NCBI GenBank assembly: GCA_022821735.1
Contig: JAJECZ010000172.1
Span: 1 to 36,317, forward strand
Reading direction: 5' to 3'
Length of the DNA stretch: 36,317 nt
Source: Alphaproteobacteria bacterium
GTDB taxonomy: Bacteria > Pseudomonadota > Alphaproteobacteria > Bin95
A program made the translations under genes and the position numbers. How positions within the stretch are numbered: the first letter of the stretch is position 1; each line of letters begins with the position of its first letter. The notes beneath the pieces are model-generated. The model did no database searches. It was not told the origin of the DNA and saw only the letters and a list, made by a program, of their open reading frames with translations. Below are positions 1 to 7,281 of this stretch, piece after piece.

Positions 1-593
1 GGTTCGACGGCCAGAGCCGGGAACCGGTCCTGCGGCCTGTGCCGCTTGGGCCTCTCCCGACGGCTCTGGCACCCCACTACGAAAAAATCCGCCAGTTCGG
101 GCTGGACGCGCAGCTCACCACCGGGCCCTGGCTGCTCAAGCTGGAAGCCATCCGCCGCCTCGGCGCAAGCAACCGGCCGGCACTGGAGAACGGGTTCCAG
201 GGCGAGGAAGACGATTACGGCGCGTGGATACTCGGCGGCGAATACAGCCTGTATTCCGTCTTCGACACGGAGGCGGAAATCACCCTGCTGTCGGAATGGC
301 ACTGGGACGGGCGCGGACCGGAGCGGGCCACCAACGCCTTCGAGAACGACCTGTTCCTCGCCGTCCGGCTGGCGCTCAACGACGTCGAGGGCACCGAGTT
401 CACCCTCAGCGTGGCGGAGGACCTGGACCATGCAGGCCGGGTATTCGGCTTCGAGGCCAAGCGGCGGCTGGACGACAACTGGCTGCTGGAACTCGAGGGC
501 ACGGCGTTCCACGGCGTCGACTGGCCGGGCGACGCCCTCTACGGCGTGCGCCGCGACTCCTTCATTGCGCTCAGCCTCATCTACAACCTGTAG
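1..593 (+). CDS. C-terminal part of an outer-membrane beta-barrel (porin-like) protein, 5' end outside the window
   Basis: The frame is open from the first bases, so the gene starts upstream; an internal GTG at 39 is probably not the start. About 195 residues are visible. They show alternating hydrophobic/polar segments rich in Leu, Trp and Tyr, such as WLLKLEAIRR, DLFLAVRLALND and WLLELEGTAF, and end in a short hydrophobic strand (SLIYNL). This is typical of the closing strands of a Gram-negative outer-membrane barrel. It resembles an uncharacterised porin-like family whose strands read GLDxQ...WLxKLEAI and DLFLGxRLALND. The substrate is unknown; uptake of an aromatic acid or hydrophobic compound is only a guess from the neighbouring benzoate genes. 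The 3' end overlaps the convergent hydrolase by 13 bases. Confidence 0.6.
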   Translation, partial: FDGQSREPVLRPVPLGPLPTALAPHYEKIRQFGLDAQLTTGPWLLKLEAIRRLGASNRPALENGFQGEEDDYGAWILGGEYSLYSVFDTEAEITLLSEWHWDGRGPERATNAFENDLFLAVRLALNDVEGTEFTLSVAEDLDHAGRVFGFEAKRRLDDNWLLELEGTAFHGVDWPGDALYGVRRDSFIALSLIYNL

Positions 594-1381
594 CCGCCGG
601 CAAGGCGCGCGGCGAAGTCTGTCATGGCGGGCATGACGGCGTCCCCGGCCTCGCGCCAGGGGGTATGGCCGCAGCCGGGCAGCAGCAGGACTTCCGCCGG
701 GCCGGACACCTGCGCGGCGATGCGGTCCGTCTGGGCGCGCGTGCCGTAGGGGTCGGCCTCGCCCTGGAAGGCCAGCAGCGGCGCCGTTACCGCCGGCAGG
801 TAGTTTTCGATGTTCCAGTCACGGAAGCGCGGGTCGAGCCAAGCCAGGTTCCAGGCGTCGAAGGTCCCGGCGGCGTCCCGGTGCCAGCGGGCGAGCCGCT
901 TGTCGAGGCCGCCCGTGTCGAAGGCGCGCCGGGCCTCGGCGATGGCGCGGATCGAGCAGTCCTCGACGAACACGTGCGGTGCCATGAGGACCAGCCCCGC
1001 CACGGCGTCCGGGAAAGCGCCGGCATGGATGAGCGCGATCGAGCCGCCGTCGCTGTGGCCGACGAGCACCGGCCGCTCGATATCGAGGACGGCAAGGATC
1101 GCCGGCAGGCGCCGCTCGGCCTCGACATGCATGTAATCGAGCGGGAACGCCCCGCCGGCCGGCAGCGACGACCCGCCATAGCCGAGCCGGGAATAGACCA
1201 GCGCACCCGCGCCCGTTGCCGCCGCCGCCTGGTCGGGGAAATCGCGCCAGAGGGCCGCGCAGCCGAGCCCCTCATGCAGGAACACCAGCACCGGCAGGGC
1301 CGGGTCGCCCTCGACCCGGCGGTATTCGATCTCGCCGTCGTCGAGGGCGAGCCGGCCGTGGAGGACCGGCGGACCGTTCAT
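581..1381 (-). CDS. alpha/beta hydrolase, third gene of the leftward box operon
   Basis: A 266-residue alpha/beta-hydrolase-fold protein with a complete catalytic triad: nucleophile Ser110 in GHSDGGS, acid Asp210 in QGEADPYG and His239 in GCGHTPW. The oxyanion segment is FLHEGLG near residues 35-40. There is no signal peptide, so it is cytoplasmic. The ATG shares an ATGA with the stop of the benzoate-CoA ligase, so the two are translationally coupled. Alpha/beta hydrolases recur in box clusters. Possible jobs are hydrolysis of a dead-end CoA ester or lactone, or release of benzoate from an ester; the sequence does not decide. No BoxD-type aldehyde dehydrogenase is visible next to it. Confidence 0.85.
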   Translation of the reverse strand: MNGPPVLHGRLALDDGEIEYRRVEGDPALPVLVFLHEGLGCAALWRDFPDQAAAATGAGALVYSRLGYGGSSLPAGGAFPLDYMHVEAERRLPAILAVLDIERPVLVGHSDGGSIALIHAGAFPDAVAGLVLMAPHVFVEDCSIRAIAEARRAFDTGGLDKRLARWHRDAAGTFDAWNLAWLDPRFRDWNIENYLPAVTAPLLAFQGEADPYGTRAQTDRIAAQVSGPAEVLLLPGCGHTPWREAGDAVMPAMTDFAARLAGGYRL

Positions 1382-2871
1382 GCCCTGAGCTTGTACCGCT
1401 GGATCTTGCCCGTCGCCGTCTTGGGCAGCTCGTCCACGAATTCGACCCAGCGCGGATATTTGTAGGCTGCGAGCTGGCCGCGCACGAAGTCCTGGAGCTC
1501 CGCCGCGCCGGCTTCCCTGCCCTCCTGCAGCACCACGAAGGCCTTGGGCTTGACGAGGCCGTCCGGGTCCTCCGCGCCCACCACCGCCGCCTCCAGCACC
1601 GCCTCATGCTTCAGCAGCGCGCCTTCCACCTCGAAGGGCGAGACATAGATGCCGCCGACCTTGAGCATGTCGTCCGCGCGCCCGGCGAAGGCGTAAACGC
1701 CGTTTTCGTCGCGGGTGTATTTGTCGCCGGTGCGCGTCCAGGCGCCGCGGAAGGTCTCGACCGAACGCTCACGACGGTTCCAGTAGAACACCGCGCTGGT
1801 CGGCCCCTTCACCTCCAGCGCGCCGAGCGCCCCCGCTTCTTCGATCACCCGGTCGTCGTCATCGACAAGGCGGACCTCGTAGCCATCCACCGGGCGCCCG
1901 GAAGCTCCCGGCGCGATGTCGCCGACGCGGTTGGTGATGAAGATATGCAGCATCTCGGTCGAGCCGAGGCCGTCCAGAATGTCCACGCCGACGGCCTCCT
2001 GCCAGCGGCGCAGGATTTCCGGTGGCAGCGCCTCGCCGGCCGAGACCGCAAGCCGGAGCGCGTGTTCGCCCGGCCCCGGCGCCTCCCCGCTCGCCAGCAG
2101 CATGGCGAACAGGGTCGGCACGCCGAAGAAGATCGTGGGGCCTGCCTCGCGCAGCAGGCGGCAGATCGGCCCCGGCTCCGGCGGTCCTTCGAGCAGCACA
2201 GCGGTCGCGCCCGCCGCCATCGGGAAAGTCAGGCCGTTGCCGAGCCCGTAGGCGAAGAACAGCTTGGCGGCGGAGAACAACACGTCGTCTTCGCTCACGC
2301 CCAAGGTCGGCCCGGCATAGAGTTCGGCCGTGCGCGCCATGTCGCCGTGCAGGTGCACCGCGCCTTTCGGCTGGCCCGTCGTGCCCGAGGTGTAGAGCCA
2401 GAAGCACATCTCGTCCTCGACGGTTTCGGCGGCGGCGAACACGGGGCTCTCGGGCGCAATCAACGCCGCCAGCCCGCCGCCGTCCGGGATCACGCGGTCA
2501 TGCAGGCCCTCGAAGACCGGGGCGAGGTTCGCCGAGACGAACGCCGCCTGCGCGCGCGCGTCGTGCAGCATGAAGGCGTAGTCGTCGCGGGTGAGCCGCG
2601 TGTTGACCGGCACCGGCACGACGCCGGCCTTGATCGCGCCGAGGAAGCAGGTGTGGAAATCCGCCGTGTCGTTGAGGCAGAGGAGGATGCGCTCCTCGCG
2701 CCGGACGCCGAGCCTGCCGAGCGCATGGGCGAACCGGCTCGTGGCCGCGTCGATGTCGGCATAGCTGTGGGCGCCCCGGCTGTCGATCACGGCCGTCTTC
2801 GCGCCGCGCCCGGCCGCGAGGTTGCGTCCGATCAGGTCCGCCGCCGCGTTGTAACCGGCCATGTCGCTCAC
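1378..2871 (-). CDS. bclA: benzoate-CoA ligase (AMP-forming)
   Basis: A 497-residue ANL-superfamily acid-CoA ligase that would activate benzoate to benzoyl-CoA with ATP and CoA, the entry step of the box pathway. The phosphate-binding loop YTSGTTGQPKG lies at 160-170. The aromatic-acid pocket and A5 region reads GLGSTEMLHIFITN (301-314), the hinge region TGDKY (381-385) and GRADDMLKVGG (397-407), and the adenylation lysine is Lys489 in PKTATGKIQRYKL. GSTEMLHIF is the form seen in benzoate and hydroxybenzoate ligases. The start lies inside the end of the flavodoxin gene (ATGA overlap). A hydroxybenzoate ligase is possible, but the boxR/boxC/boxB neighbours favour benzoate. Confidence 0.9.
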   Translation of the reverse strand: MSDMAGYNAAADLIGRNLAAGRGAKTAVIDSRGAHSYADIDAATSRFAHALGRLGVRREERILLCLNDTADFHTCFLGAIKAGVVPVPVNTRLTRDDYAFMLHDARAQAAFVSANLAPVFEGLHDRVIPDGGGLAALIAPESPVFAAAETVEDEMCFWLYTSGTTGQPKGAVHLHGDMARTAELYAGPTLGVSEDDVLFSAAKLFFAYGLGNGLTFPMAAGATAVLLEGPPEPGPICRLLREAGPTIFFGVPTLFAMLLASGEAPGPGEHALRLAVSAGEALPPEILRRWQEAVGVDILDGLGSTEMLHIFITNRVGDIAPGASGRPVDGYEVRLVDDDDRVIEEAGALGALEVKGPTSAVFYWNRRERSVETFRGAWTRTGDKYTRDENGVYAFAGRADDMLKVGGIYVSPFEVEGALLKHEAVLEAAVVGAEDPDGLVKPKAFVVLQEGREAGAAELQDFVRGQLAAYKYPRWVEFVDELPKTATGKIQRYKLRA

Positions 2872-3341
2872 GCCTCCGCCACGGCACTTTCATACCACGC
2901 CCGCGCCCAGTCCGCCGCCTCGTCCTCGGGCAGGACGCCGGAGGACGCATTGTGGCGCATCGGCTCGCCCACGCGCCTTGCGCCGAGCTCGCTCAGGATG
3001 CGGTCGAAGGTCATGCCGCCGCCGCAGAAGGTGCGCGCATAGGTCATGTCGCCGAGCGCAAAGAGGCCGTAGCGGACATGGGCGAGGTCGGGCCGCTCGC
3101 GCTCCAGCGCGTCGGCAAGCGCCTGGCCGTTGTCCGGCACGTCGCCCTGGCCGTAGGTGGAGCTGACGACGAGGTAGAGGCCGGGCACGGCGAAAGCGCC
3201 CGCGTCGAGATCGTCCATCGGCTGGAGTTCCACCTCCACGCCTTCCTCCTCCAGCGCGGCCTGGACTTCCTCGGCGACGAGATCGGCCGTGCCGGTCATC
3301 GTCGCGACATAGATGGTGACAGTGCTGTTCACATCGTGCAT
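2868..3341 (-). CDS. flavodoxin (FMN electron carrier) of the box locus
   Basis: A 157-residue flavodoxin-fold protein of the MioC / sulfite-reductase FMN-domain type. The FMN phosphate loop is ATMTGTAD (13-20), the second flavin loop STYGQGDVPDN (61-71) and the third ALGDMTYARTFCGGG (95-109). A longer frame reaches 3440, but that extension would run through boxR; the ATG at 3341 gives a normal flavodoxin N-terminus (MHDVNSTVTIYVATM). It is the first gene of the leftward operon, 13 bases from the divergent boxR start. By context it should carry one electron at a time from the FprA-like reductase at 7278-8255 to the diiron enzyme BoxB. That role is inferred; the fold is clear. Confidence 0.88.
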   Translation of the reverse strand: MHDVNSTVTIYVATMTGTADLVAEEVQAALEEEGVEVELQPMDDLDAGAFAVPGLYLVVSSTYGQGDVPDNGQALADALERERPDLAHVRYGLFALGDMTYARTFCGGGMTFDRILSELGARRVGEPMRHNASSGVLPEDEAADWARAWYESAVAEA

Positions 3342-3345
3342 TATA
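3336..3345 (-). promoter_or_regulatory. candidate BoxR operator at the flavodoxin/boxR divergent start
   Basis: The minus strand reads TATAATGCAC across the flavodoxin start codon, 9 bases before the boxR ATG. A near-identical TATAGTGCAT lies just before boxC (4223-4232), giving a shared TATARTGCAY. I recall TGCA-containing operators for the related BzdR/BoxR repressors. With only 13 bases between the divergent starts, the promoters must extend into the coding sequences. The assignment is inference from the repeat and its placement. Confidence 0.45.
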
Positions 3346-3354
3346 TTTCCTGTA

Positions 3355-4227
3355 ATGGAAGCTGCCAAGGAAAACCTCGCAGCGCCGCTCGGCGCAAGGC
3401 TGCGCACGCTCCGGGCCGCGCGCGGCATGAGCCGGCGCATCCTGGCGCGGGACAGCGCGGTCTCGGAACGCTATCTCGCCGAATTGGAGAACGGAAGGGC
3501 GAACCCCTCCATCGGCGTGCTGGCGCGCATCGGGCTGGCCATCGGGGTGGATATTGCCGAGCTGTTCACGTCCCCTTCCCGCGATGCCGCAACCGCCCTG
3601 CTGGAGCGGCTCGGCCCCGAAGACCGGGCCGCCGCCGGCGCGCTGCTGGAGCGCCATTTCGGCCGCGCCGCCGACAAGGCGGAACGGATCGCGCTGGTCG
3701 GTCTGCGCGGGGCGGGAAAGACCACCCTCGGCCGGCTGCTGGCGGAGCGCCTTGGCTGGCCCTTCGTCGAACTCACGCGCGAGATCGAGCGGGATTACGG
3801 CGCCGATGTCGCGGAAATCCTGGCCCTGGCGGGCCAGCCCGGCCTGCGGCGGCAGGAGTATCGGGCGCTGGGCCGCCTCGTAGAGGAACGGGAGCGCGCG
3901 GTGATCGCCGCGCCCGGCGGCATCGTGGCGGAGGCCGCAAGCCTCGACCTGCTGCTCGCCCGGACGCACACCGTCTGGCTGACCGCTTCGCCCGAGGAGC
4001 ACATGGCGCGCGTCGCCGCCCAGGGCGACCGCCGGCCGATGGCCGACAACCCGGAGGCGATGGCCGACCTGCGCACGATCCTCGCCGCCCGCAGCCCCGA
4101 CTACGCCCGCGCCGACGCCCGCCTCGACACCTCGGGCCGCCCGCTCGAAGACTGCCTCGACGATCTGGAGCGCACCGCGCGCCGCATGGTCCGCGACGGG
4201 TTGCTTCCGGCCGAACAGGAAGTATAG
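3355..4227 (+). CDS. boxR: BoxR: XRE-type repressor with a shikimate-kinase-like ligand domain
   Basis: A 290-residue regulator. An XRE/Cro helix-turn-helix occupies about residues 12-70 (RLRTLRAARGMSRRILARDS, then SERYLAELENGRANPSIGVL). A P-loop domain related to shikimate kinase follows, with Walker A GLRGAGKTT at 116-124. This is the architecture of the BzdR/BoxR family, in which benzoyl-CoA binds the kinase-like domain and releases the repressor. The ATG at 3355 is chosen because the frame to 3313 would run through the flavodoxin start region. It stands divergent to flavodoxin-ligase-hydrolase and 7 bases upstream of boxC, so it probably controls both arms and itself. Confidence 0.93.
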   Translation: MEAAKENLAAPLGARLRTLRAARGMSRRILARDSAVSERYLAELENGRANPSIGVLARIGLAIGVDIAELFTSPSRDAATALLERLGPEDRAAAGALLERHFGRAADKAERIALVGLRGAGKTTLGRLLAERLGWPFVELTREIERDYGADVAEILALAGQPGLRRQEYRALGRLVEERERAVIAAPGGIVAEAASLDLLLARTHTVWLTASPEEHMARVAAQGDRRPMADNPEAMADLRTILAARSPDYARADARLDTSGRPLEDCLDDLERTARRMVRDGLLPAEQEV

Positions 4228-4232
4228 TGCAT
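4223..4232 (+). promoter_or_regulatory. candidate second BoxR operator between boxR and boxC
   Basis: TATAGTGCAT spans the boxR stop codon and the 7-base gap before the boxC ATG. It matches the minus-strand TATAATGCAC at 3336-3345 at 8 of 10 positions. An AT-rich word of this kind stands out in such GC-rich DNA. It may allow separate control of boxC-boxB-reductase or act as an auxiliary operator; it also lies between AGGAAG (about 4218) and the boxC start, so BoxR binding could hinder expression there. Confidence 0.4.
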
Positions 4233-4234
4233 AT

Positions 4235-5857
4235 ATGATCGACAATGCGCCCATCGCCTACGACCGCGAGCCGGAGAGCTACCGGCACTGGTCGCTCGCC
4301 GTCGAGGGAGCCGTCGCCACGCTCACGCTCAAGGTGGATGAAGACGGGTGTCTCCGTCCGGGCTACCGGCTCAAGCAGAACTCTTACGATCTCGGCGTCG
4401 ATATCGAGCTGAACGACGCGCTCAACCGGCTGCGCTTCGAGCATCCGCGGGTCCGCGCGGTCATCGTCACCAGCGGCATGGAGCGCATGTTCTGCGCCGG
4501 GGCCAACATCTACATGCTCGCCCGGTCGAGCCATGCGGCGAAGGTGAACTTCTGCCGCTTCACCAACGAGACCCGCAACTTCATGGAGGATGCGAGCCGG
4601 CGCTCCGGCATCGCCTTCATCGCCGCCTGCAACGGCACGGCGGCGGGCGGCGGCTACGAACTGGCGCTCGCCTGCGACGAGATCTGGCTGGTGGACGACC
4701 GGTCGAGCGCGGTCAGCCTGCCGGAAGTGCCGCTGCTGGGCGTGCTGCCGGGCACGGGCGGCCTGACGCGCATCACCGACAAGCGCCGCGTGCGCCGGGA
4801 CCTCGCCGACGTGTTCTGCACCGACCCGGACGGCGCGCGGGGACGGCGGGCGCTCGAATGGGGCCTGGTGGACCGCACCGCGCCGCCGCAGCGCTTCGAG
4901 ACCGCGGTCAGGGCGCGCGCGGAGGAACTCGCCGCCCGGCCCGGCCTGCCCGCCGGCGATCCGGTGGTGCTGACGCCTCTGGAACGGCATATCGAAGCGG
5001 ACGGCTACCGCTACCCGAATGTGCGGTTGCGGATCGACGATGCGCGCCGGCTCGCGGAAATCACCGTCTCCGGTCCCGCCGCGCCGGTCGCGGTCGAACG
5101 CGCCGCCGGCTGGTGGCCGCTTGCCGCCGCGCGCGAGCTCGAAGACGCGGTGCTGATGCTGCGCACCAACCATGAGCAGGCCGGCGCCTGGGTGCTGAAG
5201 ACCGAGGGCGACCCGGAGGCGCTGCTGGCGGTGGATGCGCTGCTGGCCGGCGGCGCGGAAACCGACCGGTTCCTCTGCGAGACCGTCGCCTGGTGGCGGC
5301 GCGCGCTCGCCCGGCTGGACGTGACCTCGCGCTCGCTGATCGCGCTCATCGAGCCCGGCTCCTGCTTCGCCGGCCCGCTGCTGGAACTGGCGCTCGCCGC
5401 CGACCGCAGCTTCATGTTCCTCCCCCTCGACGAGCCGGAGACCGCGCCCCGGATCGCGCTCGGCGCGCTGAACCGGGGCGGCCTCGAAACGGCGAACGGG
5501 CGCACCCGCCTCGACTGCCGCTTCGCGGGCGCGGTGCCGGAATTCGAGGCCGCGAGCTTCGGGCCGGAAGAGGCGCTCGCCGCCGGGCTCGTGACCTTCG
5601 CTCCCGACGAACTCGACTGGGAGGACGAGGTGCGCATCGCGCTGGAGGAGCGCGCGGCGCTCTCGCCGGACGCGCTCACCGGCATGGAGGCGAGCCTGCG
5701 CTTCGGCGGCGCGGAGACGCTCGCCACCAAGATCTTCGGCCGGCTCTCCGCTTGGCAGAACTGGATATTCAGCCGCCCCAACGCCGTCGGCGAGGACGGG
5801 GCGCTCAAGCGTTTCGGCACCGGCACGAGGCCGGGCTTCGACTGGAGGCGTGTGTGA
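4235..5857 (+). CDS. boxC: BoxC: 2,3-epoxybenzoyl-CoA dihydrolase (benzoyl-CoA-dihydrodiol lyase)
   Basis: A 540-residue double-length crotonase-fold protein, close to the usual BoxC size of about 550. BoxC hydrolyses the epoxide of benzoyl-CoA and cleaves the ring, giving 3,4-dehydroadipyl-CoA semialdehyde and formate. The N-terminal crotonase half has the oxyanion/active-site region GTAAGGGYELALACDEI (134-150) with Glu142, then SLPEVPLLG with Glu164. Cys107 and Cys195 lie where I recall conserved cysteines in characterised BoxC. The C-terminal segment WQNWIFSRPNAVGEDGALKRFGTG is also typical of the family. Its stop overlaps the boxB ATG by one base (TGATG), so the two are coupled. Confidence 0.95.
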   Translation: MIDNAPIAYDREPESYRHWSLAVEGAVATLTLKVDEDGCLRPGYRLKQNSYDLGVDIELNDALNRLRFEHPRVRAVIVTSGMERMFCAGANIYMLARSSHAAKVNFCRFTNETRNFMEDASRRSGIAFIAACNGTAAGGGYELALACDEIWLVDDRSSAVSLPEVPLLGVLPGTGGLTRITDKRRVRRDLADVFCTDPDGARGRRALEWGLVDRTAPPQRFETAVRARAEELAARPGLPAGDPVVLTPLERHIEADGYRYPNVRLRIDDARRLAEITVSGPAAPVAVERAAGWWPLAAARELEDAVLMLRTNHEQAGAWVLKTEGDPEALLAVDALLAGGAETDRFLCETVAWWRRALARLDVTSRSLIALIEPGSCFAGPLLELALAADRSFMFLPLDEPETAPRIALGALNRGGLETANGRTRLDCRFAGAVPEFEAASFGPEEALAAGLVTFAPDELDWEDEVRIALEERAALSPDALTGMEASLRFGGAETLATKIFGRLSAWQNWIFSRPNAVGEDGALKRFGTGTRPGFDWRRV

Positions 5858-7281
5858 TGGCTGTCGATTACCGGGGGCGTATCCCCAACAATATCGATCT
5901 CTCCGCCGACCGGCGGCTGCAGCGCGCGCTGGAGCACTGGCAGCCCCGCTTCCTGAACTGGTGGAGCGAGCTCGGGCCCGAGGGCTTCCAGGCGGCGGAC
6001 GTCTATCTGCGCACCGCCACGGCGGTCGACGCCAGGGGCTGGGCCAGCTTCGGCTATGTGCGGATGCCGGAATACCGCTGGGGCATCTTCCTAGCCGAGC
6101 CGGAGCAGGACCGCACCATCGGCTTCGGCGACGAGATGGGCAAGCCGGTCTGGCCCGAGGTTCCGGGAGAGCACCGGGCCGCGCTCCGCCGCCTGATCGT
6201 GACGCAAGGCGACACCGAGCCCGCCTCCGTCGAGCAGCAGCGCCGCCTCGGCCACAGCTGCCCCTCGCTCTACGACCTGCGCAACCTCTTCCAGGTCAAT
6301 GTCGAGGAAGGCCGCCACCTCTGGGCGATGGTCTATCTGCTGCACGCCCATTTCGGCCGCGACGGGCGCGAGGAGGCCGAGGAGCTGCTCTACCGCCACT
6401 CCGGCGACCCGGACAATCCGCGCATCCTGACCACCTTCAACGAGCCGATAGACGACTGGCTCTCCTTCTTCATGTTCACCTATTTCACCGACCGGGACGG
6501 CAAGTACCAGCTGAAGTCCTTCGCCGAGTCGGCCTTCGACCCGCTGGCCCGCACCTGCTCCTTCATGCTGACCGAGGAAGCCCACCACATGTTCGTCGGC
6601 GAGACCGGCATCGGGCGGATCGTCCGGCGCACGCTGGAGGTGATGCAGGCGCTCGGCACCGACGATCCCGACGCGGTGCGCGCCCAGGGCGCCATCGACC
6701 TGCCGACGCTCCAGCGCTACATCAATTTCTGGTTTTCCTCCTCGCTCGACCTGTTCGGCTCCGAGACCTCGTCCAACGCTGCCACCTATTTCGCCGCGGG
6801 CCTCAAGGGCCGGCCAGACGAAGCCAGTTTCGAGGACCATGTGTGCCTCGATACCGCCGAGCGCATCGCCGTCCCCGGTGAAGCGGGCGGCGTCGCCGAG
6901 GAGGAGGTGCCGACGCGCAACGCGATGAACGAGATCACGCGCAGCCTCTATGTGAAGGACTGCGCCATCGGCATGACCCGCTGGAACCGGACGATAAAGC
7001 GCGCCGGCTTCGACGCCGAACTCTTCCTGCCGTCGACGCGCTTCCGCCGCACCATCGGCCGCTGGGCCGGGGCCTCCGTCGCCCCCGACGGCACGCCGAT
7101 GGCGGACGACCTCTACCGCAAGCGCCTGCCCGGCTGGCTGCCGACGGAGGAGGACAAGGCCTATGTCCGCTCGCTGATGCGCGCCGTTACCGAGCCCGGC
7201 AGGATGGCGGGCTGGATCGCCCCGCCCGCGCGCGGCATCGACGGCAAGCCGGTCGATTACGAATATGTGAAGCTGCATTGA
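5857..7281 (+). CDS. boxB: BoxB: diiron benzoyl-CoA 2,3-epoxidase, oxygenase component
   Basis: A 474-residue class I diiron enzyme that inserts one oxygen atom into benzoyl-CoA. All six iron ligands are visible: Glu121 (GDTEPAS), Glu151 and His154 (VEEGRHLW), Asp212 (FTDRDGK), and Glu241 and His244 (TEEAHHMF). Each is one residue beyond the numbering I recall for the Azoarcus enzyme, so the alignment is essentially ungapped. The start RGRIPNNIDLSADRRLQRALEHWQP is the family's usual N-terminus. The enzyme needs electrons, normally from BoxA. Here the next gene, coupled by a TTGA overlap, is a flavin reductase of a different family. Confidence 0.97.
   Translation: MAVDYRGRIPNNIDLSADRRLQRALEHWQPRFLNWWSELGPEGFQAADVYLRTATAVDARGWASFGYVRMPEYRWGIFLAEPEQDRTIGFGDEMGKPVWPEVPGEHRAALRRLIVTQGDTEPASVEQQRRLGHSCPSLYDLRNLFQVNVEEGRHLWAMVYLLHAHFGRDGREEAEELLYRHSGDPDNPRILTTFNEPIDDWLSFFMFTYFTDRDGKYQLKSFAESAFDPLARTCSFMLTEEAHHMFVGETGIGRIVRRTLEVMQALGTDDPDAVRAQGAIDLPTLQRYINFWFSSSLDLFGSETSSNAATYFAAGLKGRPDEASFEDHVCLDTAERIAVPGEAGGVAEEEVPTRNAMNEITRSLYVKDCAIGMTRWNRTIKRAGFDAELFLPSTRFRRTIGRWAGASVAPDGTPMADDLYRKRLPGWLPTEEDKAYVRSLMRAVTEPGRMAGWIAPPARGIDGKPVDYEYVKLH

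Noticed and set aside
3342-3440. Longer flavodoxin beginning at 3440
   Set aside because: The extra 33 residues are unlike flavodoxins and would run antisense through the boxR start.
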